Assembly (NCBI GenBank): GCA_003235465.1
Contig: QJWD01000332.1
Location: forward strand, 1-5,637
Length of the DNA: 5,637 nt
Source of the DNA: Nitrospirota bacterium
GTDB lineage: Bacteria > Nitrospinota > Nitrospinia > Nitrospinales > VA-1
Direction of reading: 5' to 3'
Shown piece by piece: positions 1 to 5,594 of this stretch. How positions within the stretch are numbered: the first letter of the stretch is position 1; every line of letters starts with the position of its first letter. The notes below the pieces were generated by a model that saw only the letters and a list, made by a program, of their open reading frames with translations, was not told where the DNA came from and ran no database searches. The translations under genes and the position numbers were made by a program.

Positions 1-618
1 GATGTTGCGCTTGATGCCGAAATCGTACGCCACCACGCGGTAGGTTTTATCCGGGGCGGCGCGGGTTTTGAGCCGGGTTTCCCCCGGAGCCAGTTCGTAG
101 CCGCCTTCGTCCCAGTCGTAGGCTTTTTCGCAGGTGACCTTTCGTACCAGGTCTTGGCCGGTGAGGCCGGGCAGGGCGCGCGCCCGCTTCACCAGCGCCT
201 CGGCGTCGAGCGTGGTGGTGGAGATCACCGCCTGCTGCGCGCCCTTGTCGCGAATGTGGCGGGTGAGCGCGCGCGTGTCGATGCCGGAAAGGCCCACCAC
301 GCCGTGCCGGCGTAAAAATCCGTCGAGGGTTTCCTGCGAGCGCCAGTTGCTGGGGACGCCGGAGAGTTCCTTGATGATGAACCCCGAGAGGTGCGGCCGG
401 GGCGACTCGTCGTCCTCGCGGTTGATGCCGTAGTTGCCGATGAGGGGGTAGGTCATCACCACCATCTGGCCACAGTAGGATGGGTCGGTGATGACCTCCT
501 GGTAGCCCGACATGCTGGTGTTGAAGACGACCTCGCCCTCGGCGTCTCCGCTGGCGCCGAAGGCTGCGCCGCGAAAGGTTCGGCCATCGGCGAGCGCCAG
601 AAGGGCGGGGCGGCTCAT
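1..618 (-). CDS. carA: Carbamoyl-phosphate synthase small (glutaminase) subunit, N-terminal part
   Basis: Partial gene: 206 codons run from the ATG at 618 through the left edge without a stop. With CarB the product makes carbamoyl phosphate from glutamine, bicarbonate and ATP, and CarA supplies ammonia by hydrolysing glutamine. The translation starts [15 protein letters not shown] and continues with family signatures: FNTSMSGYQEVITDPSY (about residues 37-53), a YPLIGNYGIN segment (about 71-80) and SGIDTRALTRHIR (about 125-137). It reaches DFGIKRNI, the first strand of the class I glutamine amidotransferase domain, at the window edge. The catalytic Cys-His-Glu triad would lie outside the window, so activity cannot be judged. 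The family is usually about 360-390 aa, so a little over half is present. The start overlaps the pyrC stop as ATGA (618-615), with a GGGGG-type ribosome site a few bases upstream, which indicates translational coupling. carB is expected further left (inference). Confidence 0.96.
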   Translation of the reverse strand, partial: MSRPALLALADGRTFRGAAFGASGDAEGEVVFNTSMSGYQEVITDPSYCGQMVVMTYPLIGNYGINREDDESPRPHLSGFIIKELSGVPSNWRSQETLDGFLRRHGVVGLSGIDTRALTRHIRDKGAQQAVISTTTLDAEALVKRARALPGLTGQDLVRKVTCEKAYDWDEGGYELAPGETRLKTRAAPDKTYRVVAYDFGIKRNI

Positions 619-1922
619 TGGCGACCCCCGTTTTCGGCGCCGGTGCTCGAATACACCGTTTCACCCGCCACCAGGGTGTGAATCACCTTGCCGCGCACCG
701 TCCAGCCGTTAAACGGCGTGTTCTTGCTGCGCGACTTGAAGGTGGAGGCGTCGAGGAGGTACTCGGTACGGGGATCGAAGATCACCACATCGGCATCCGC
801 GCCTTTCGCCAGGCTTCCCTTGTTAAGATTGAACAGGGCCGAGGGCCGCGCCGTCAGCATGTCCACCGCCTTCTCGAGGGTCAGGACGTTTTGTTCGACG
901 AGCCTCATTGTGAGCGGCAGGAGCGTCTCCAGGCCGATGATGCCGAAGCAGGCGGCGCTGTATTCCACCTGCTTGTCGACCACGTCATGCGGCGCGTGGT
1001 CGGTGGCGATGATGTCGATGGTGTCGTCGGCGATGCCGGCGAGAATCGCATCGATATCCTTTTGCGCGCGCAGGGGCGGGCTCATCTTGGTGTTGGTGTC
1101 GTAGCCCCTCACCGCTTCGTCGGTGAGGGTGAAATGGTGTGGCGCGACCTCGGCGGTGACGGGCAGGCCGCGCTTCTTTGCCTGGCGGACGAGGTCCACC
1201 GCGCCAGCGCTTGAGATGTGCGCCACGTGCAGGCGGCCGCCGGTTTTTTCGAGGAGCGCGATATCGCGGTAAACCATGATGTCCTCGGCTTCGGTGGGCA
1301 TGCCCTTGAGGCCGAGCTCGGTGGCCACCGGGCCTTCGTTCATTGAGCCGCCGGCGGTGAGGTCGAGCACCTCGCTGTGCTGAATGCAGGGCAGGCCGAA
1401 CAGCCGGGAATACTCGAACGCCCGGCGCATCAGCTCGCTGTTCATCACCGGGCGGCCGTCGTCGGAAAAGCCAACCGCGCCCGCCGCTTTCATGTCGCCC
1501 ATCTCCGCCAGCCGCTCGCCGCCAAGCCCGGCGGTGATGGCACCGATGGCGTACACGTTGACGACGCCATGCCGCTTCGCCTGCGCGAGAATCCATTCGG
1601 TGACCGAGCGGTTGTCGTTAACCGGATTGGTGTTCGGCATCACCGCCACCGAGGTGACGCCGCCGGCGGCGGCGGACGCCGTGCCCGTGGCGATGGTTTC
1701 CTTGTATTCGTAGCCCGGCTCGCGGAAATGCACGTGCATGTCGATGAACCCGGGGGCGACGGTGAGGCCCGCCGCGTCGATGACGCGGGTTCCCTCGCCT
1801 GCGGCGATTTCCCCCGGGGCGGCCACGCGCTCCACCTTGCCGCCGCTTAAGAGCAGGTCGCGCGCGGCGCTTAGTTTTTCGGCCGGGTCGATCACGTGGC
1901 CGTTTTTAATTAATACCTTCAT
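615..1922 (-). CDS. pyrC: Dihydroorotase, class I (metal-dependent amidohydrolase)
   Basis: Complete, 435 aa. It reversibly cyclises N-carbamoyl-L-aspartate to dihydroorotate, the third step of pyrimidine synthesis, in the cytoplasm. It has the class I hallmarks: [10 protein letters not shown] at 61-70 supplies metal ligands His63 and His65 and substrate Arg67. MPNTNP (95-100) holds the substrate Asn, and GFSDDGRP (151-158) holds the bridging Asp. QHSE gives His182, HVAHIS gives His235, and ATDHAPH (306-312) gives the catalytic Asp308. Every key residue I looked for is present, so this is an active enzyme and not the degenerate pseudo-dihydroorotase that accompanies pyrB in some bacteria. Length is normal for class I. 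The ATG at 1922 follows a good GGGAGG ribosome site about 6 nt upstream, inside the end of pyrB, and the two genes overlap by 17 nt. The TGA is shared with the carA start. Confidence 0.97.
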   Translation of the reverse strand: MKVLIKNGHVIDPAEKLSAARDLLLSGGKVERVAAPGEIAAGEGTRVIDAAGLTVAPGFIDMHVHFREPGYEYKETIATGTASAAAGGVTSVAVMPNTNPVNDNRSVTEWILAQAKRHGVVNVYAIGAITAGLGGERLAEMGDMKAAGAVGFSDDGRPVMNSELMRRAFEYSRLFGLPCIQHSEVLDLTAGGSMNEGPVATELGLKGMPTEAEDIMVYRDIALLEKTGGRLHVAHISSAGAVDLVRQAKKRGLPVTAEVAPHHFTLTDEAVRGYDTNTKMSPPLRAQKDIDAILAGIADDTIDIIATDHAPHDVVDKQVEYSAACFGIIGLETLLPLTMRLVEQNVLTLEKAVDMLTARPSALFNLNKGSLAKGADADVVIFDPRTEYLLDASTFKSRSKNTPFNGWTVRGKVIHTLVAGETVYSSTGAENGGRQ

Positions 1923-2841
1923 CGCCGCCTCCCATCAACAGATACATAATCGCCATGCGCACCGCCACGCCGTGATTCACCTGCTGGAGGATCATCGAGC
2001 GGGGGCCGTCCATCACATCGAGGGCGATTTCGATGCCCCGGTTCACCGGCCCCGGGTGCAGGATGAGGACGTCGTCGCGGGCGTTTTTTAGATGATTGCC
2101 CGTCAGGCAGTAGAGATTAGAATACTCGCGCACGCTCGGCATGAGGAAACCGCCCTGGCGCTCGAACTGCACTCTCAGCATCATGATGACGTCCACATCG
2201 TGGATGGCGCGCGCCATGTCGTGCAGGACGGTGACGCCGAGCGCCTCGATGCCGACAGGGATCATCGGCGGCGGGCCCACCACCGTCACCTTCATGCCGA
2301 GGGTGTTCATGGCGTGGATGTTGGAGCGCGCGACGCGGCTGTGCGCGATGTCGCCGACGATGGCCACTTTAAGGCCGGCAAGCTTCTCCCGGTGGAGGCT
2401 CAGTGTGAACAGGTCGAGCAGGGCCTGGGTCGGGTGTTCGTGCGCCCCGTCGCCGGCGTTGATGATAGGGCAATCGACGAAATCCTTGAGCAGCCAGGGC
2501 GCGCCCGATGCCGAGTGGCGGATCACGAGAATATCAGGATTCATCGCCTCCAGCGTGCGCGCGGTGTCGATAAGGTTCTCCCCCTTGACGACGCTGCTGG
2601 TGGAGCCGCTGATGTTGATGACATCCGCGCTCAGGCGCTTGCCGGCGATCTCGAACGAGGTGCGGGTGCGGGTGCTGGCCTCGAAGAACAGGTTGATGAC
2701 GGTCTTGCCGCGAAGCGCCGGCACTTTCTTGATCGGCCGGGTGGATATTTCCTTGAACGACCGCGCGGTGTCCAGAATCGTTTCGATGGTCTCGCGCGCG
2801 AGGCCCTGTGTACCCAGCAGGTGTTTGCAGGCAATCGGCAT
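1906..2841 (-). CDS. pyrB: Aspartate carbamoyltransferase catalytic subunit
   Basis: Complete, 311 aa. It condenses carbamoyl phosphate with L-aspartate to carbamoyl aspartate, the committed step of the pathway. Carbamoyl-phosphate-binding STRTRTSFE lies at 56-64. The mobile loop [11 protein letters not shown] spans about 78-88 with Lys87, and Arg108 sits in VIRHS. HPTQ is at 136-139 and HSRVARS around 167-173 gives Arg169. The aspartate-loop MLRVQFER (221-228) and HPGPVNRG (262-269) are also intact. The reading frame is open far upstream, but pyrR occupies that DNA in another frame and homology begins at [10 protein letters not shown], so the ATG at 2841 is chosen. It lies 2 nt after the pyrR stop, with GGGAG about 8 nt upstream. 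No regulatory subunit gene (pyrI) is present. Regulation is therefore probably at transcription through PyrR, and the enzyme is either a plain trimer or a complex with PyrC (inference). Confidence 0.97.
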   Translation of the reverse strand: MPIACKHLLGTQGLARETIETILDTARSFKEISTRPIKKVPALRGKTVINLFFEASTRTRTSFEIAGKRLSADVINISGSTSSVVKGENLIDTARTLEAMNPDILVIRHSASGAPWLLKDFVDCPIINAGDGAHEHPTQALLDLFTLSLHREKLAGLKVAIVGDIAHSRVARSNIHAMNTLGMKVTVVGPPPMIPVGIEALGVTVLHDMARAIHDVDVIMMLRVQFERQGGFLMPSVREYSNLYCLTGNHLKNARDDVLILHPGPVNRGIEIALDVMDGPRSMILQQVNHGVAVRMAIMYLLMGGGDEGIN

Positions 2842-2843
2842 CG

Positions 2844-3380
2844 TCAGCTCCCGCTCTCCAAAACCGTCACCGCATCCTCGTTGTCCACCTCTCTTAGGTG
2901 GACCTGGACCCGCATCTTGCGCGAGGTGGGGATGTTTTTGCCGACGTAATCCGGCCTGATGGGCAGTTCGCGGTGGCCGCGGTCGATAAGCACCGCGAGC
3001 TGCACCGCCGCCGGCCGGCCGAAATCCATCAGCGCGTCGATGGCGGCGCGGATCGTCCTGCCCGTGTAGAGCACATCGTCCACCAGCACGACGGTCTTGC
3101 CGTCGATGCTTTTCGGCAGCCGGGTTTCCTTTATTTCGGGGGTTTTCTTGGCGTTCGCCAGGTCGTCTCGGTACAGGGTGATGTCGAGAATGCCGTGCGC
3201 AACCTGGGTGTTTTCTATTTCGGCGATTTTCGTCCGCAGGCGCTCGGAAAGCACCGCCCCGCGTGTGACGATGCCGACGAGGATCAAATTCTCCGCCCCC
3301 TTGTTTTTCTCCAGGATTTCGTGCGCGATGCGGCTGGTGGCGCGCGCGATGTCGCCCGCGCTCAGAATGCTGTTGGGCAT
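2844..3380 (-). CDS. pyrR: PyrR: pyr operon attenuation regulator / uracil phosphoribosyltransferase
   Basis: Complete, 178 aa, the usual PyrR length. PyrR binds pyr leader RNA when UMP is high and favours the terminator; many family members also convert uracil and PRPP to UMP. Family features are [25 protein letters not shown] (about 17-41), DITLYRDDL (66-74), the PRPP loop [13 protein letters not shown] (97-109) with the acidic pair Asp101/Asp102, and [23 protein letters not shown] (about 131-153). The frame is open up to an ATG at 3602, but that lies upstream of the promoter and would run through the attenuator, so the ATG at 3380 is chosen. There is no ATG, GTG or TTG in frame between the two. 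Notably, no Shine-Dalgarno sequence precedes it: the last 20 nt are pyrimidine-rich. It is the first gene of the operon and would regulate itself together with pyrB, pyrC and carA. Confidence 0.96.
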   Translation of the reverse strand: MPNSILSAGDIARATSRIAHEILEKNKGAENLILVGIVTRGAVLSERLRTKIAEIENTQVAHGILDITLYRDDLANAKKTPEIKETRLPKSIDGKTVVLVDDVLYTGRTIRAAIDALMDFGRPAAVQLAVLIDRGHRELPIRPDYVGKNIPTSRKMRVQVHLREVDNEDAVTVLESGS

Positions 3381-3415
3381 GGCAGTGGGGCGGCAAAGGG
3401 GGCCGGATTCAGGGC

Positions 3416-3454
3416 AAAAAAATACCTCCCGCGGGGGAAACCCCGACCAGGAGG
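3416..3454 (-). terminator. Intrinsic terminator of the pyr leader (attenuator)
   Basis: On the minus strand CCTCC (3454-3450) pairs with GGAGG (3429-3425). Inside, GGGG (3444-3441) pairs with CCCC across a UUU loop (3440-3438). The stem is followed after two bases by seven consecutive T (3422-3416), which gives a textbook rho-independent terminator. It stands before the first gene of the operon, about 36 nt from the pyrR ATG, so it must be conditional. That position and the upstream PyrR-type hairpin identify it as an attenuator. Confidence 0.88.
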
Positions 3455-3514
3455 CGGCTTGCTGGGCGAGAAAGGCTGCATCTACAGGGTACCCCTTGAC
3501 AATCTCACGGGACT
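3439..3514 (-). promoter_or_regulatory. Possible antiterminator pairing
   Basis: The conserved AGUCCCG of the PyrR hairpin (minus strand, 3514-3508) can pair with CGGGGUU (3445-3439) in the 5' arm and loop of the terminator. This gives seven pairs, two of them G-U. The pairing would destroy both the PyrR hairpin and the terminator, as expected of an antiterminator when PyrR is free. The duplex is short and was found by eye; folding energy was not computed, so a longer alternative may exist. Confidence 0.5.
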
Positions 3515-3516
3515 GT
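3484..3516 (-). promoter_or_regulatory. PyrR-binding RNA hairpin (anti-antiterminator)
   Basis: In the minus-strand transcript a short outer stem ACAG (3516-3513) / CUGU (3487-3484) encloses the segment AGUCCCGUGAGAUUGUCAAGG. Its AGUCC, GUGAG and AAGG blocks match the conserved PyrR recognition pattern as I remember it (AGUCC-N-GNGAG then AAGG); the pattern is recalled and was not searched. A single copy lies about 25 nt into the predicted RNA, just upstream of the terminator and next to pyrR itself. When PyrR with UMP binds here, the hairpin would be held and the downstream terminator could fold. Confidence 0.82.
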
Positions 3517-3524
3517 CTTAAAGA
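3496..3524 (+). promoter_or_regulatory. Weak candidate promoter for the adenosyltransferase gene
   Basis: Plus strand: a perfect TTGACA (3496-3501), 17 nt, then TAAAGA (3519-3524), a poor -10 box. It would start transcription near 3531 toward the gene at 3614. The TTGACA is the complement of the UGUCAA inside the PyrR-binding hairpin, so its presence may be explained by that RNA motif alone. An alternative -10 box, GATAAT at 3545-3550, has no acceptable -35 box. Low confidence. Confidence 0.25.
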
Positions 3525-3545
3525 GTGAAGAACTTCGCTGCAACG

Positions 3546-3574
3546 ATAATAGAAAATAGCCGGGAACAAGTCAA
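3546..3574 (-). promoter_or_regulatory. pyrR: Sigma70-type promoter of the pyr operon
   Basis: Minus strand: TTGACT (3574-3569) as the -35 box, exactly 17 nt, then TATTAT (3551-3546) as the -10 box. Each box has one mismatch to consensus. An A/T-rich stretch lies just upstream of the -35 box. Transcription would start near 3539-3540, giving a leader of about 160 nt before pyrR that contains the complete attenuator. The promoter sits in the otherwise G+C-rich gap between the divergent genes, which adds weight. Confidence 0.85.
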
Positions 3575-3601
3575 GGTCATTTTGATTGGGCGAGGCCGGC
3601 A

Positions 3602-3611
3602 AAGGGGGTGA
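3602..3611 (+). promoter_or_regulatory. Shine-Dalgarno sequence that decides the adenosyltransferase start
   Basis: AAGGGGGTGA matches the extended anti-SD complement AAGGAGGTGA at nine of ten positions. The G-run ends 5 nt before the TTG at 3614, which is good spacing. It touches and overlaps the GTG at 3608, so that codon cannot use it. Confidence 0.7.
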
Positions 3612-3613
3612 CG

Positions 3614-4225
3614 TTGGTCAGGATCAACAAGGTTTACACGAAAACCGGCGACGGCGGCGAAACCGGCCTCCTGGGCGGCGAAAGGGTGCCGAAAACCCAT
3701 CCCCGCATCGAGGCGGTGGGCGCGGTGGACGAGCTGAACAGCCTCGTTGGCCTGGTGCGCACCTTCAGCCGCGGGAAAGCGGCGAGCGAGCGGGGGGAGA
3801 AGCTCGAAATCATCCTGGCCGCCATCCAGCAGCGCCTGTTCGACATCGGCTGCCTGCTCGCCGCCGGCAAGAAGCACGAATCGCTGCCGGAACTCAGCGA
3901 GGCCAACGTCAAATGGCTGGAAGAGGTGGTGGACCACATGAACTCTGAACTGCCGCCGCTTGATAGCTTCATTCTGCCCGGCGGAGGCCCGGTGAACGCC
4001 TTCCTGCATCAGAGCCGCACCGTCTGCCGCCGCGCCGAGCGCGAAATCTGCCGCCTGGCCAGTGGGGAAACGGTGGACCAGCGGGTTCTCGCGTACATCA
4101 ACCGGCTGTCCGATGCGTTGTTCGTCATGGGGCGCTGGGTGGCGGCGACGCTCGATGAGGAAGAGTTTCTCTGGCGGCCCGGTTCGGACGATCCGGATAA
4201 CTGGCGCTGGAAAATTGTAACGTGA
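3614..4225 (+). CDS. ATP:cob(I)alamin adenosyltransferase, PduO/MMAB type
   Basis: Transfers the adenosyl group of ATP to cob(I)alamin, making coenzyme B12 (adenosylcobalamin) for B12-dependent mutases, dehydratases or reductases. From the TTG at 3614 the product is 203 aa and starts [13 protein letters not shown], as PduO-type proteins usually do. The N-terminal ATP-binding loop [14 protein letters not shown] spans 9-22, with [19 protein letters not shown] to residue 43. The C-terminal signature [23 protein letters not shown] (121-143) carries Arg135, Arg139, Arg140 and Glu142, and [15 protein letters not shown] (161-175) carries Asn163 and Asp167. The GTG at 3608 would add two residues but overlaps the ribosome site, so TTG is preferred. 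The gene stands alone, divergent from pyrR, with no B12 synthesis or B12-dependent enzyme gene in the window, so it is more likely a general salvage or assimilation enzyme than part of a pdu operon (inference). Confidence 0.94.
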   Translation: MVRINKVYTKTGDGGETGLLGGERVPKTHPRIEAVGAVDELNSLVGLVRTFSRGKAASERGEKLEIILAAIQQRLFDIGCLLAAGKKHESLPELSEANVKWLEEVVDHMNSELPPLDSFILPGGGPVNAFLHQSRTVCRRAEREICRLASGETVDQRVLAYINRLSDALFVMGRWVAATLDEEEFLWRPGSDDPDNWRWKIVT

Positions 4226-4243
4226 GAATTGCCCGAGTTATTG

Positions 4244-4281
4244 CCGCGCGTGTGTTTCAGGCAGACGGGCGCGGACCGCGC
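4244..4281. repeat. G+C-rich inverted repeats between convergent genes
   Basis: In the 81-nt gap after the adenosyltransferase stop, CCGCGC (4244-4249) can pair with GCGCGG (4269-4274). Alternatively GCGCG (4269-4273) pairs with CGCGC (4277-4281) around a 3-nt loop. The place suits a shared transcription end for the two convergent units, but neither strand has a real T-run after the stem. On the minus strand a short TTTT precedes the repeat instead of following it. It may be a weak or factor-dependent terminator, or merely a result of base composition. Confidence 0.25.
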
Positions 4282-4306
4282 GCGCTAAAAGATAAAATGC
4301 TGGGGG

Positions 4307-4603
4307 TTACTTGGCGCGGTTGCCCTTCCAGGTGATCACCACATTCCCCTTGCGGACCTTGACCTGGCAGCCGAGGCGCATGCCGTTTTCGAGGTCCTCC
4401 GGCAGCAGGTAATCCTTTTCCTCCTCCGTCAGCCGGGACAGGTTCTCCATACCGCTCACGACGGTGAGTTCGCAGACGCCGCAGGTGCCCTCGGTGCAGC
4501 CGAAGGAGAGGGAGACTTCCAGCTCGTCACAGATGTCGATCAGGCGGGCGCCGTCCTCGACTTCCTCGGTTCGCTGGTTGGGTTGAAAGGTGATGCGTGC
4601 CAT
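4307..4603 (-). CDS. [2Fe-2S] ferredoxin-type protein
   Basis: Complete, 98 aa, one 2Fe-2S beta-grasp domain; a soluble electron carrier with unknown partner. Cluster ligands are Cys36, Cys41, Cys44 (FGCTEGTCGVC, 35-44) and Cys79 (MRLGCQ, 75-80), a Cx4Cx2Cx34C pattern. An additional Cys25 lies outside the motif. The Cx4Cx2C part resembles plant-type ferredoxins, while the long spacing to the last Cys and the MRLGCQ ending resemble Isc/adrenodoxin-like ones, so the subtype is unclear. The protein is acidic in the middle (LTEEEKDYLLPEDLE, 58-72), typical for docking to basic redox partners, with a basic tail KGNRAK. It has no signal peptide or membrane segment. The ATG at 4603 has only a poor ribosome site. 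It lies 76 nt after the J-protein gene on the same strand and may be cotranscribed with it. Confidence 0.92.
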   Translation of the reverse strand: MARITFQPNQRTEEVEDGARLIDICDELEVSLSFGCTEGTCGVCELTVVSGMENLSRLTEEEKDYLLPEDLENGMRLGCQVKVRKGNVVITWKGNRAK

Positions 4604-4679
4604 TCGCTGCTCGTGGTGTCTGGAAAATGTTTCTTAGATGCGGTAAACAGGCGCGGGGTTTTAGCCGTGGGGCAAAAAA
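4604..4679 (-). other. Spacer between J-protein and ferredoxin genes
   Basis: Seventy-six nucleotides, more A/T-rich than the genes around it. On the minus strand TTTTTT directly follows the J-protein stop, but I see no convincing hairpin before it, so no terminator is called. No clear -35/-10 pair for the ferredoxin gene stands out, although the A/T-rich middle could hold a weak one. Read-through from the J-protein gene is possible. Confidence 0.4.
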
Positions 4680-5594
4680 TCACAGGCCGGTTTTTTTCAG
4701 TTCCTCGATGAGGGCGGTTTGCTCCGGCGTCAGGGTTTTCGGGTAGCGCACCAGCACCCGCACCATCTGGTCGCCGCGCTCCTTGCCCGCGCCGCGCGGA
4801 ATGCCGAGGCCCTTCATGCGCAATTTGCTGTGATCGGCGGTTCCCGGCGGCACCTTGAGTTTTTTCGCGCCTTCCAGCGTCGGCACTTCGGCGGTGGTGC
4901 CGAGCAAGGCGTCGGTCAGGCTGATGCTGAGGTCGGTTTCCACGCGGTCGCCGTCGCGGCGGAAATACGGGTGCGGCTGAACCATGATGCGCAGGTACAG
5001 ATCCCCCGCCGCGCCGCCGCCCGGGGCCTTTTCGCCGAAGCCCTTGAGCCTGAGTTTCTTGCCTTCGCCGATGCCCGGGGGGATCTTGACGCTGGTCTCC
5101 TCCTGGCTGCCGTTACGCCGAAAGCTGATGTTCTTGCGCGTGCCGAGCGCCGCCTCCTCGAAACTGAGGGACAGGTCGGCCTGGATGTCCCGCCCCATGG
5201 GCCGCTGGCCTGGAAAACCGCCGGGGAAACCCTGCTGGAACCCGCCCTGGCCGCGAAAAAACGCCTCGATATCGTGCAGCGGGTCGCGGCCGCCGAACTG
5301 GAAGCCGCCAAACGCGTCGCCGAAGATATCGCCGAAATTGAAATCGCGGAAGATGTCTTCCTGGGAGAAGCGCTGGTGAAATTTCTCCGAACCGAAGCGG
5401 TCATACTGCTGGCGTTTTTCCTTGTTGCTGAGGACGGCGTAGGCCTCGCTGATTTCCTTGAATTTTTCCTCGGCGGCCTTGTCGTCCTTGTTGCGGTCGG
5501 GATGGTATTTCATCGCCAGCTTGCGGTAGGCTTTCTTGATATCCTCGGTGCTGGCTTTCTTGTCGACGTTGAGTATGGCGTAATAGTCTTTCAT
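4680..5594 (-). CDS. cbpA: J-domain co-chaperone, CbpA-like (DnaJ without zinc finger)
   Basis: Complete, 304 aa, close to CbpA (about 306 aa). It stimulates the ATPase of an Hsp70 (DnaK) and hands it unfolded clients in the cytoplasm. The J-domain covers about 1-67 (start [15 protein letters not shown]), with the essential HPD at 31-33 and [13 protein letters not shown] at 44-56. A Gly/Phe-rich linker spans about 86-130 ([16 protein letters not shown] and [13 protein letters not shown]). Two C-terminal beta-barrel client domains follow: [19 protein letters not shown] at about 136-154, then [19 protein letters not shown], and later a second copy of the pattern, [19 protein letters not shown], at 246-264. 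There is no CxxCxGxG zinc-binding region, which separates it from true DnaJ. It is a class B J-protein, and the cbpA symbol is by architecture only. The upstream 20 nt hold no clear Shine-Dalgarno sequence, yet the J-domain starts exactly at this ATG. Confidence 0.95.
   Translation of the reverse strand: MKDYYAILNVDKKASTEDIKKAYRKLAMKYHPDRNKDDKAAEEKFKEISEAYAVLSNKEKRQQYDRFGSEKFHQRFSQEDIFRDFNFGDIFGDAFGGFQFGGRDPLHDIEAFFRGQGGFQQGFPGGFPGQRPMGRDIQADLSLSFEEAALGTRKNISFRRNGSQEETSVKIPPGIGEGKKLRLKGFGEKAPGGGAAGDLYLRIMVQPHPYFRRDGDRVETDLSISLTDALLGTTAEVPTLEGAKKLKVPPGTADHSKLRMKGLGIPRGAGKERGDQMVRVLVRYPKTLTPEQTALIEELKKTGL

Noticed and set aside
618..1850. Several plus-strand frames opposite pyrC and a minus-strand frame at 985-1596
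   Set aside because: They lie entirely within pyrC, whose catalytic residues are all intact; no independent start signal or family motif is visible.
2092..2959. Two long plus-strand open frames antisense to pyrB and pyrR
   Set aside because: Composition is typical of shadow frames (rich in Arg, His and Ala), no recognisable motif is present, and pyrB and pyrR on the other strand are intact.
2842..3396. Upstream open frame in phase with pyrB, suggesting a fused 496-aa protein
   Set aside because: The additional part is an arginine/histidine-rich out-of-frame reading of pyrR with no family signature. The true pyrB start, with its own SD, is at 2841.
3487..3494. Palindrome GGGTACCC as an operator
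   Set aside because: It lies within the 3' side of the PyrR-binding hairpin and downstream of the promoter; the RNA structure is a sufficient explanation.
3505..3543. Short TTG-started frame in the pyr leader as a possible leader peptide
   Set aside because: It is about 12 codons, has no SD, and the PyrR hairpin and terminator already explain the leader.
3381..3602. 74-residue N-terminal extension of PyrR from the ATG at 3602
   Set aside because: The ATG lies upstream of the strong pyr promoter and the extension would translate the attenuator hairpins. Homology to PyrR begins at the ATG at 3380, which gives the family's usual 178 aa.
3518..4009. Minus-strand frame opposite the adenosyltransferase gene
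   Set aside because: It would run through the gene antisense and across the pyr promoter. It has no motif, whereas the plus strand encodes a full PduO-type protein.
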